Part shown: positions 1 to 5,540 of the stretch, one piece after another
Numbering within the stretch: position 1 is the first letter of the stretch
Layout of the letters: each line of letters starts with the position of its first letter
Assembly: GCA_018969165.1 (NCBI GenBank)
Contig: JAGWYX010000290.1
Location: 1-5,826, forward strand
Source of the DNA: Verrucomicrobiota bacterium
GTDB taxonomy: Bacteria > Verrucomicrobiota > Verrucomicrobiia > Limisphaerales > JAGWYX01
Length of the DNA: 5,826 nucleotides
Direction of reading: 5' to 3'
Notes under the pieces: generated by a model
Databases searched by the model: none
What the model was told of the DNA's origin: nothing
Seen by the model: the letters and a program-made list of their open reading frames with translations, nothing else
Made by a program: the position numbers and the translations under genes

Positions 1-872
1 ACCATATCGAGCATTACGGGACCGACGTGCATCTGGAGCGACTCACGGCCGAACCGCCGGAGCCGCTCCTGTTTCTGAACATCGACGCGGTGCCGGGAGG
101 GCGCGCGATGATCTGGGAGCACGTCGAGGATGCGCCGGGAAAGCGTTGCCCCAATCCACGCGTCATCATCCCGCGGGAGTTGTTCCCGGGCGCGCTGGAG
201 GGAGCGGTCACGGTGGATATTCGCAGCTTCGGCGTGCGGATGCCTCCTTGCACCAAGGAACGGCCCAGCTACGGGATTCTGGGGATATTTCACATCCTGC
301 CACCCGCCCTGGCCTGGCTCTGGCGGCTGGTCTCGCCGCGCGGGCACGCCAACCCGAGCATTGTGGAAACCGAGGGGATGACCAGCGAAGGCGTCGGCTC
401 CTACTGGCCCTTTGCCACCGGCCGCCGTGTGGACCAGGCCAATCTCCTCCTCAGCCAGTTCGCATCCAACCCGCGCATGCGCCATATCCTCTGCCCCAAC
501 CAACACATCGGGGCTTGGCGCGTGGGTTTTATGCCCGAGTGGATTGCGCGTGAATACCTGGGCCGGCGGGGGGCGGCCAAATTCCATCCAGAGCAGCTCC
601 GGCCGGCGCGCTGCACGCTGCTGGGGCAGACCCTGCACCAGTTGCACGTTGAAGGCCGGATGATCGCGCGCTGGTTCCTCCAGGTCGATACCCAGCCGGA
701 GGTCGGGGTCGAGGCCTATGATCAAGGCGCGGTGATTCTGCAGGAGTTCTTTGGCAAGTGCCTGGCGGATTTCCTGCACCCGGACCTCGACGCCCTGGGC
801 AGGGAGATCATCACCTGCTGTCTGGACGCCGGGAAGCTCGAGGAGTATGAGCGGTTCATTCCGGCCTATTGA
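1..872 (+). CDS. DUF4914-like protein, 3' part of the gene
   Basis: The reading frame is already open at the left edge (first full codon at 3) and ends at TGA 870-872, so these 289 residues are the C-terminal part of a longer protein. The GTG at 27 is probably internal, because the eight codons before it continue the frame without a break. Conserved-looking blocks are [15 protein letters not shown] near visible residues 38-52, [14 protein letters not shown] near 71-84, [19 protein letters not shown] near 124-142, and [19 protein letters not shown] near 165-183. From memory these blocks match the DUF4914 family, large (about 600 residue) uncharacterised proteins that I recall as possibly distantly PEP-carboxykinase-like; I cannot confirm that relationship here. 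There is no signal peptide or clear membrane span in the visible part, so it is probably cytosolic. No reaction can be assigned. The next gene lies 187 bases downstream on the same strand. Confidence 0.72.
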   Translation, partial: HIEHYGTDVHLERLTAEPPEPLLFLNIDAVPGGRAMIWEHVEDAPGKRCPNPRVIIPRELFPGALEGAVTVDIRSFGVRMPPCTKERPSYGILGIFHILPPALAWLWRLVSPRGHANPSIVETEGMTSEGVGSYWPFATGRRVDQANLLLSQFASNPRMRHILCPNQHIGAWRVGFMPEWIAREYLGRRGAAKFHPEQLRPARCTLLGQTLHQLHVEGRMIARWFLQVDTQPEVGVEAYDQGAVILQEFFGKCLADFLHPDLDALGREIITCCLDAGKLEEYERFIPAY

Positions 873-901
873 TTCGAGCGCGCCCGATTCCCATGCACCG
901 T

Positions 902-1018
902 TGGAATGACCGCCACGTTTTAGCGTGCGCCATTCCACTGGCGCTTTGCGGCGTGGTGGGCGCCCTGGCAAAGCGGCGGAGAACCGCCGCAGTCCAAGAC
1001 GCTCTCGCGCTGGCACTC
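902..1018. repeat. Intergenic cluster of hairpins, probable dispersed repeat
   Basis: Three inverted repeats follow one another in the spacer between two plus-strand genes. TGGAATG 902-908 pairs with CATTCCA 931-937, with a smaller CACG/CGTG stem (914-917/924-927) nested inside. GCTTTGC 943-949 pairs with GCAAAGC 968-974. GCGGCGG 973-979 pairs with CCGCCGC 984-990 around the loop AGAA. The last two stems share bases 973-974. No T-run follows any stem, so a simple intrinsic terminator is unlikely. The block looks like an interspersed palindromic repeat; my recollection is that similar words recur in verrucomicrobial genomes and create spurious Arg-rich peptides, but no second copy is present in this window. 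The outer limits are approximate. Confidence 0.55.
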
Positions 1019-1059
1019 GCTCATGCCGGTTCCGGGTCCCGCCGCCTGCGCCTTTGGAT

Positions 1060-1872
1060 ATGAGGGCGCTCCCGCCTCCCCCACGATCGCCAATCCCTAC
1101 GCCGGCGGGCGGGGTTGCGGAGACGCTGCGGCTGCTGCGGGTCGCCTACCGCCGCTTAAAATCCGCCGAGGGCGATCTGTATCTGACCCGGTATGGCGCG
1201 CCGTTTTGGCAACACCTGGCCCCGGAGAACTGGTTCGCGCCGGACTGGTTTGCCGCCCGGCGCACGCAACTGCAGGGCACCAGCACCATTTACAAACTGC
1301 CCACCAAACCGGTGGCCGGGGTGAGCATCGATCTGGTCGTGCGCTTCAGCCGGATTGGCCAGGATGTTCCCCTCGATACCCAGTCATTCGAGCGGAACCT
1401 CGATGTCGAGTTTAACAGCCCCTTCGAGGAGTTTGCCCTGGTGATGGAACTCCGGGCCTTGCGTCCGCGCATCTACACCAAGCGGCCGCTGGCCATTTTC
1501 GTCCCCGCCAAGCGCCTGCAGCTCTGGCAAACCGGACGCGCGGAAAGCAAGATCGCCGCGAAGTTGGCCCGGCATCCGGAGGTCCAACTGGACATCCTGC
1601 GGCAGTACATCCTGCTCTATGGATGGATTGAGGGACTCAACGTGATGCAGGTGCTGGAGCGCGGCACCACCCGCGTGCCGCTGAGCGACGAGTTTTCGCG
1701 CGCCATCACGCGCCGGGCGATCGGCGACCTGGCCCGACATGGTTTCCGCATGGCCGACATCAAACCGGAACACCTCCTGCTCCGCGTCCGACCGGACGGT
1801 TCGCTGCTGCACCTGCGCGATGGGCGGGTCGCCTACGCGCTGGTGGATTACGAACTGCTCGAACGCTCCTGA
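1060..1872 (+). CDS. Uncharacterised protein with kinase-like catalytic signature
   Basis: This encodes 270 residues from ATG 1060 to TGA 1870-1872. The frame is open back to a GTG at 925, but that extension is Arg/Pro-rich and lies on the hairpin cluster, so ATG 1060 is preferred; no good Shine-Dalgarno sequence precedes either start. I do not recognise a named family. Near the C-terminus, GFRMADIKPEHLLL (about residues 228-241) resembles a protein-kinase catalytic loop (Asp-x-Lys-Pro-x-Asn) with Asp233 and Lys235 kept but His238 in place of Asn. About 25 residues later, ALVDYELL (260-267) resembles the metal-binding DFG or D-F/Y-E element. The segment LLYGWIEGLNVMQVLE (185-200) could be the hinge. 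The protein then ends at once, leaving no room for a full C-lobe, so it may be a small atypical kinase fold or a pseudokinase. There is no signal peptide. Its 3' end overlaps convergent mqnC by 25 bases. The kinase-fold call is inference from short motifs. Confidence 0.7.
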   Translation: MRALPPPPRSPIPTPAGGVAETLRLLRVAYRRLKSAEGDLYLTRYGAPFWQHLAPENWFAPDWFAARRTQLQGTSTIYKLPTKPVAGVSIDLVVRFSRIGQDVPLDTQSFERNLDVEFNSPFEEFALVMELRALRPRIYTKRPLAIFVPAKRLQLWQTGRAESKIAAKLARHPEVQLDILRQYILLYGWIEGLNVMQVLERGTTRVPLSDEFSRAITRRAIGDLARHGFRMADIKPEHLLLRVRPDGSLLHLRDGRVAYALVDYELLERS

Positions 1873-3110
1873 ACGCAGGCCGGCGGCGGCCGGCTTACCA
1901 GGCCGTACCAGTTGTCGCGCTGGCGAGGCTCGTAACCGAGGTCGCGGATCAACCGCTGCATGTCGGCCTGGGTCATGCGGAAGGTGGCGCCGGCCTGGCT
2001 GACGACGTTTTCCTCGATCATGATGCTGCCCAGGTCATTGGCGCCGAACTTCAAGGCTACCTGCCCGACCGCCGGCCCTTGGGTGACCCACGAACTCTGA
2101 ATGTTCGGGATGTTGTCCAGGTAAATCCGGCTCAACGCCTGGGTCCGCAGATAATCCTGCGCGCCGACCGTTGGCGCCTTCAGCCGGGTATGCTCGGCCT
2201 GAAACGTCCAGGCGATGAAGGCCGTGAATCCCACCGGGGCCTGCTCGGAACGGCCGCGGCGTGAGCCACCCGAACGACCGCCCCCGGCACTCGGCAACCG
2301 GGTTGGCCGGGCTCCGTCAGCGGACGCCGCCGCCGGCGGCACCGGGCTTGGACCGTAAGTCAACGACCTGTCCTGCTGGGCTCGCACGCGGTCCAGGTGC
2401 TCGATCCGGTCCTCAAGGGTTTCGACGTGGCCGAACATCATGGTCGCCGTCGAGTTCAGTCCGAGCCGGTGCGCGACGTCCATCACCTCCAGCCAGTCGT
2501 CGCTCCCGGCCTTGAGCGGGGAGATTCGTTGCCGCACGCGGTCCACAAGGATTTCGCCGCCGCCGCCGGGGATCGAGCCCAGGCCAGCCTTTTGGAAGCG
2601 GGCGATGATCTCGGGCAGCGGCAGGTTGAACACGTCCCGGAAATGGACGAACTCGCTGGGACTGAAGCCGTGGATGTTGAGCTGGGGGAACTTGGATTTG
2701 ATATGGGCGAGCAGGTCGAGGTACCACTGCAGACTCAGGCCGGGATGATGCCCGCCTTGCATGAGGATTTGCGTTCCGCCGAGGGCGAGGGTTTCCTCGA
2801 TCTTGCGATCCATCTCCTCGAGCGAGATCACGTAGGCGTCGGCGTCGGCCTCGACGCGGTAGAAGGCGCAGAATTTGCAATAGACGTTGCAGATGTTGGT
2901 GTAATTGACGTTGCGGTCGATGATGTAGGTGACGATCTGGTTGCCGCGGCCCTCGTAGGCTGCCGCCTTGGCCAACTGCCGGCGGCGATCGGCCAGCGCG
3001 CCCAGTTCCTCCAGCGGCAGGTGATACAGCCGCGCGGCTTCGGCGGGATTGATCCGCTGGCCATCCCAGACCTTCTGCAGGAGGTCATCCTGGGACGTGT
3101 CGCTAATCAT
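1848..3110 (-). CDS. mqnC: MqnC, cyclic dehypoxanthinyl futalosine synthase
   Basis: This radical SAM enzyme closes the ring of dehypoxanthinyl futalosine, giving cyclic dehypoxanthine futalosine for MqnD. From ATG 3110 it has 420 residues; relatives have roughly 360-390. The CX3CX2C iron-sulfur motif is C74, C78, C81 (CNVYCKFCAF). Other family blocks are QGGHHPGLSLQWY near 118-130, SIPGGGGEIL near 179-188, MMFGHVETLEDR near 224-235, GFTAFIAWTFQAEHT near 294-308 and SRIYLDNIPNIQSSW near 327-341. ATG 3110 puts the usual short lead before LLQKVWDGQRINP; ATG 3155 and GTG 3239 are in frame upstream, but none has a clear Shine-Dalgarno sequence. The gene starts 80 bases after the mqnA stop, in the same direction, so co-transcription with mqnE and mqnA is likely. 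Oddity: about 36 extra residues, low-complexity and Gly/Ser/Arg/Pro/Ala-rich, sit between QDRSL and GFTAF. The last 15 or so residues are an unconserved tail reaching into the convergent gene. Confidence 0.93.
   Translation of the reverse strand: MISDTSQDDLLQKVWDGQRINPAEAARLYHLPLEELGALADRRRQLAKAAAYEGRGNQIVTYIIDRNVNYTNICNVYCKFCAFYRVEADADAYVISLEEMDRKIEETLALGGTQILMQGGHHPGLSLQWYLDLLAHIKSKFPQLNIHGFSPSEFVHFRDVFNLPLPEIIARFQKAGLGSIPGGGGEILVDRVRQRISPLKAGSDDWLEVMDVAHRLGLNSTATMMFGHVETLEDRIEHLDRVRAQQDRSLTYGPSPVPPAAASADGARPTRLPSAGGGRSGGSRRGRSEQAPVGFTAFIAWTFQAEHTRLKAPTVGAQDYLRTQALSRIYLDNIPNIQSSWVTQGPAVGQVALKFGANDLGSIMIEENVVSQAGATFRMTQADMQRLIRDLGYEPRQRDNWYGLVSRPPPACVQERSSSS
1879..1894. other. GC hairpin at the convergent gene ends
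   Basis: GCCGGC 1879-1884 pairs with GCCGGC 1889-1894 around GGCG, seven bases after the stop of the kinase-like gene and inside the last codons of mqnC. It could slow or end plus-strand transcription between two convergent genes, but no T-run follows, so an intrinsic terminator is not established. Confidence 0.3.
2232..2346. repeat. In-frame palindromic insertion within mqnC, with flanking 7-base direct repeats
   Basis: The extra stretch in mqnC is bounded by CACCGGG at 2232-2238 and again at 2340-2346. The repeat-to-repeat distance is 108 bases, exactly 36 codons, and both copies lie in the same codon phase, each encoding Pro-Val. Removing one copy plus the stretch between would give a protein of 384 residues that reads QDRSLTYGPSPV then GFTAF, close to a normal MqnC. 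The insert is rich in inverted repeats: CCCGGC 2283-2288 with GCCGGG 2306-2311, enclosing CAACC/GGTTG (2295-2299/2301-2305); the perfect 12-base palindrome GCCGCCGGCGGC 2329-2340; and GCCGCGGC 2253-2260. A loose direct repeat (2246-2256 and 2271-2280) is also present. Insert and boundaries are seen directly; calling the 7-mers a target-site duplication, and the insert mobile, is inference. Confidence 0.6.
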
Positions 3111-3190
3111 GAGGGTATCGAGTCCCCGCGGGGTGAATCCGAATCGAAGATGCATGACAAAGGTGACTTGAGGTCTGAGGCGACGCCTCG

Positions 3191-4078
3191 CTAGGCGACG
3201 AACCGCGGTGGATAAATCGTCCCAAGATCGTGTTTGCACAGCAACTCCATGAACCTGGCCAGCCCGCGCTTTTCGTCGGTGCCCAGGTGGTAATGGATAT
3301 GCCAGCCCAGGTAATCCTTGCGGAAGGCGTAATCGTATTCGGTTCGACTGCTGATGATGGCATCGAGGGTGTCCATGCCAAAGTCGTGCGCCTCGCGCAA
3401 CCGGCGGCGCAAGGGCTCATGGTTGATCCCGCGGCGCAAGGCCCAGACGGCATACACGAACGGCAGGCCGGTCAGCTCGTACCAGGCCGCCCCCAGGTCC
3501 CAGGTTTCGTGCTCGTGTGGCCCCAACAGCAGGTTCAGCGCCGGATCGCCAATCACCAGCGCCGCGTCCGGCAGTTGGGAGGGATCGTAGCTGGCCAGCG
3601 AACGGAGGGCGGGTTGCAGTCCGCGTTCGGCCAGCAACACCCGCAGCAGGCAGACACTGGCCAATGAAGCGGGATCGCAAAACACCTCGCGCAGGTCGGC
3701 CAGCGGCCGCCGATGGGCCAGGAGCACGCTCTTGACCTCGCCCAGCGAAGCTATCGCAATGCCATCCAGGATGTCGTAGCGATCGTGGAACAGCGGCTCG
3801 GTAACGCTGACCAGCGCGGCGTCCAACTCGTCGGCCCGCAGCAGCTCCGCCAGTTTCGACGGCGCGACGAACCGAATCTGGCCTTCCAGGCCGCGCGTCA
3901 GCGGCACGGCATTGAGGTAGGGAACCGAGCCGACCCGGAACGGGGCCAGGGCATGCTCGAGGTCCGCCTCGCGCTGGACCTGGCTGGCCCGTTGCTCCCG
4001 CTCGAAGCGCAACGCCAGCTCATCCGGTGTCGCGTCCGGCGCCAGGCGCAACTTGGAAAGTTCGTCACGCGAGTTCAC
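3191..4078 (-). CDS. mqnA: MqnA, chorismate dehydratase
   Basis: This enzyme carries out the first committed step of the futalosine pathway, removing water from chorismate to give 3-[(1-carboxyvinyl)oxy]benzoate, the substrate of MqnE. It has 295 residues from GTG 4078 to TAG 3191-3193. The core has the expected order of a periplasmic-binding-protein-like fold: RVGSVPYLNAVPLTRGLE (48-65, with the Asn of the YLN motif), the PSKLAELL segment (73-80), LDAALVSVTEPLF (85-97), SLGEVKSVLL (111-120), LVIGDPALNLL (174-184) and DLGAAWYELTGLPFVYAVWA (194-213). No signal peptide is seen, so it is cytosolic despite the fold. The family usually starts at the RVG block; here about 47 charged, probably helical residues precede it. 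Codon use there matches the rest of the gene and an in-frame stop lies just upstream, so the extension seems real, though a later alternative start cannot be excluded. It lies 44 bases after mqnE and 80 before mqnC. Confidence 0.92.
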   Translation of the reverse strand: MNSRDELSKLRLAPDATPDELALRFEREQRASQVQREADLEHALAPFRVGSVPYLNAVPLTRGLEGQIRFVAPSKLAELLRADELDAALVSVTEPLFHDRYDILDGIAIASLGEVKSVLLAHRRPLADLREVFCDPASLASVCLLRVLLAERGLQPALRSLASYDPSQLPDAALVIGDPALNLLLGPHEHETWDLGAAWYELTGLPFVYAVWALRRGINHEPLRRRLREAHDFGMDTLDAIISSRTEYDYAFRKDYLGWHIHYHLGTDEKRGLARFMELLCKHDLGTIYPPRFVA

Positions 4079-4122
4079 GGGATGAGAGGCCGCGGAGTTC
4101 CTTTGCAGTCATGCCGGATGCA

Positions 4123-5292
4123 TCAGGCGGTCGCCAGGTTGTTCTCCAGCACGCGCGAGGCACCGCCGGCGGGCGGGCCCTCATCGGCCGGCGCCGCGTC
4201 CCACACCTTGACCGGCTGATAAAATGTGTCCCGCTGCACCGGCACGCGCCCGGCCTCGCGGATCCCCTTCACCAGCTCGGCCTCGGTCTGCTGCTGCGGC
4301 GACGTGGCGCCGGCCATGTGAAAGATCTTCTCCTCGATGATCGTGCCGTGTAGATCATCGGCCCCGTAACTCAAGGCGACTTGCGCCAGTTTCAGTCCCA
4401 GGCCGACCCAGTACGCCGTGACGTGGTCGAAGTTATCGAGGTAAACCCGGCTCACGGCCAGCGTGCGCAGCATATCGAACCCGGTCGGGGGCGTTTGGAC
4501 CTCGAGTTGGTTATGGCCCGGTTGATACGGCAGCGGGACAAAGCCGACGAACCCGCGGGTCTGGTCCTGGAGCAGGCGCAACCGGCGCAGATGATCGACC
4601 CGGTCAGCCAGCGACTCGATGTGGCCGAACAGCATCGTGCAGGTGCTCCGGCCGCCCAGGCGGTGCCAAATGCGGTGCACCCCCAGATATTCCTCGGCCG
4701 ATTCCTTTCCTTTGGCGATGGCCGAGCGGACTGCGGGTTGGAAAATCTCGGCGCCGCCGCCGGTCAGCGAGTCCAGGCCCGCGGCCTTGAGTTCGACCAG
4801 GACTTGCTCGACCGATTTCTTGGCCAGCCAGGCCAGGTGCAGGATTTCGATCGCCGTAAAGCACTTCAACTGGAGCCGACCGTCCACGGCCTTCAAGGCC
4901 CGCAGCATGTCCGTGTAAAAACTGAACGGCAGCGACGGGTGGAGCCCGCCCACGATATGCAGCTCCGTCAGCCCCAGTCGCAGCGCCTCGCGGCCCATTT
5001 GCGCAATCTCCTCGACCGAATACTGGAAGCCATCGGCGTCGCGCTTCTTCCGGGCGAAGGCGCAGAACTGGCAGCTCAGGATGCAGTAATTCGAGTAATT
5101 GATGTAGCGGTTGAGGATGTAGCTGGCGCGATTGCCGTTCTTGCGACGGCACACCAGGTCGGCCAGGGCCCCCACCGCGTTGAGGTCCTTGCTCTCGAAC
5201 AGGCGGAGGGCGTCGGCCTCCGAAATCCGTTGCCCGCTGGCTACCTTTTCGTGGAGGTCGCGCAACTCGCTGCGTTGAACGAGAGAATTCAC
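4123..5292 (-). CDS. mqnE: MqnE, aminofutalosine synthase
   Basis: This radical SAM enzyme adds the 5'-deoxyadenosyl radical to the MqnA product and, after rearrangement and decarboxylation, releases 6-amino-6-deoxyfutalosine. It has 389 residues from GTG 5292 to TGA 4123-4125. The CX3CX2C cluster motif is C70, C74, C77 (CILSCQFCAF), after YILNRYINYSNY. Further blocks are ELHIVGGLHPSLPFSFY near 110-126, LKCFTAIEILHL near 142-153, SLTGGGAEIF near 175-184, CTMLFGHIESLADR near 218-231 and FVGFVPLPYQPGHNQL near 248-263, where the VPLPYQP wording separates MqnE from its paralogue MqnC. GTG 5292 is chosen because it leaves the usual short lead before RSELRDLHEKV and because the 22 codons back to ATG 5358 are poor in third-position G/C, unlike the gene body. 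ATG 5358 (411 residues) remains possible; neither start has a good Shine-Dalgarno sequence. It is the first gene of the mqnE-mqnA-mqnC cluster. Confidence 0.92.
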   Translation of the reverse strand: MNSLVQRSELRDLHEKVASGQRISEADALRLFESKDLNAVGALADLVCRRKNGNRASYILNRYINYSNYCILSCQFCAFARKKRDADGFQYSVEEIAQMGREALRLGLTELHIVGGLHPSLPFSFYTDMLRALKAVDGRLQLKCFTAIEILHLAWLAKKSVEQVLVELKAAGLDSLTGGGAEIFQPAVRSAIAKGKESAEEYLGVHRIWHRLGGRSTCTMLFGHIESLADRVDHLRRLRLLQDQTRGFVGFVPLPYQPGHNQLEVQTPPTGFDMLRTLAVSRVYLDNFDHVTAYWVGLGLKLAQVALSYGADDLHGTIIEEKIFHMAGATSPQQQTEAELVKGIREAGRVPVQRDTFYQPVKVWDAAPADEGPPAGGASRVLENNLATA

Positions 5293-5358
5293 GAAAGCTA
5301 GATTAGCAGCATCCGGCGGCAAGGAAAGGAGGAGTTTTGCAGCAATTTCGGAAGCCAT

Positions 5359-5440
5359 GGGTCCGTCGGCTTTCTGAGCAATTGGGGCCAGAAGTTTTGG
5401 CGCTTGCTCAGGCGGACCCGTCTCTGAGGTTCGGTCCGCC
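5359..5440 (-). promoter_or_regulatory. mqnE leader with alternative hairpins
   Basis: This lies just upstream of mqnE. On the minus-strand transcript, segment A (5440-5433, GGCGGACC) can pair with segment B (5418-5411, GGTCCGCC). B, extended by one base at 5419, can instead pair with segment C (5365-5359, CGGACCC). The B-C alternative is extended by a perfect 8-base stem, CTGAGCAA (5411-5404) with TTGCTCAG (5381-5374), with a small GCCA/TGGC stem in its loop. A-B and B-C cannot form together, as in attenuation leaders. No T-run follows, and no known riboswitch class was recognised. The pairing is seen in the sequence; a regulatory role is conjecture. The structure could also be remnant mobile DNA from the neighbouring element. 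Confidence 0.3.
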
Positions 5441-5481
5441 GCCGCAGGAGACCACACCTCTCCTGTCCCCGTTTCACTGAA

Positions 5482-5520
5482 TTTTCGCGTCCCGTTTGTC
5501 AAAGAGCAGCGTCCCGAAAA
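5482..5520. repeat. Short direct and inverted repeats downstream of the transposase gene
   Basis: GCGTCCCG occurs twice, at 5487-5494 and 5509-5516, 22 bases apart. TTTTCG 5482-5487 and CGAAAA 5515-5520 form an outer inverted repeat, with TTTGTCAAA 5495-5503 between them. The position, 21 bases beyond the transposase stop, suits the end region of an insertion sequence, but the other end is outside the window, so no terminal inverted repeat can be matched. Confidence 0.3.
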
Positions 5521-5540
5521 GCACCGGCCCCGCAGCGTTC

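Noticed and set aside
973..990. GCGGCGG-AGAA-CCGCCGC hairpin as an intrinsic terminator for the first gene
   Set aside because: No T-run follows on either strand, it lies over 100 bases from the stop, and it is one of several stems in a repeat block.
925..1059. GTG start and 45-residue extension of the kinase-like gene
   Set aside because: The extension is Arg/Pro-rich, overlaps the hairpin cluster and looks like translated repeat; ATG 1060 is the simpler start.
869..1063. Small plus-strand frame of 64 codons beginning at the DUF4914-like stop
   Set aside because: It is read through the palindromic repeat and has no domain; similar peptides arise whenever such a repeat is translated.
2232..2346. 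mqnC insert as a frameshift or assembly error
   Set aside because: Conserved MqnC blocks on both sides are in one frame with no stop, and the length between flanking repeats is an exact multiple of three.
2397..3194. Long plus-strand open frame (265 codons) opposite mqnC
   Set aside because: It is the antisense of a clear radical SAM gene in GC-rich DNA, where stops are rare in the antisense frame. Its product has no recognisable domain.
4381..5301. Long plus-strand open frame (306 codons) opposite mqnE
   Set aside because: Same reasoning: mqnE motifs are intact on the minus strand and the plus-strand product is a Gln/Val/Ala-rich shadow with no family features.
5474..5502. TTGACA on the minus strand (5502-5497) as a -35 box for mqnE
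   Set aside because: At a 17-base spacing the -10 position reads CAGTGA, a poor match, and no better box lies at an accepted distance.
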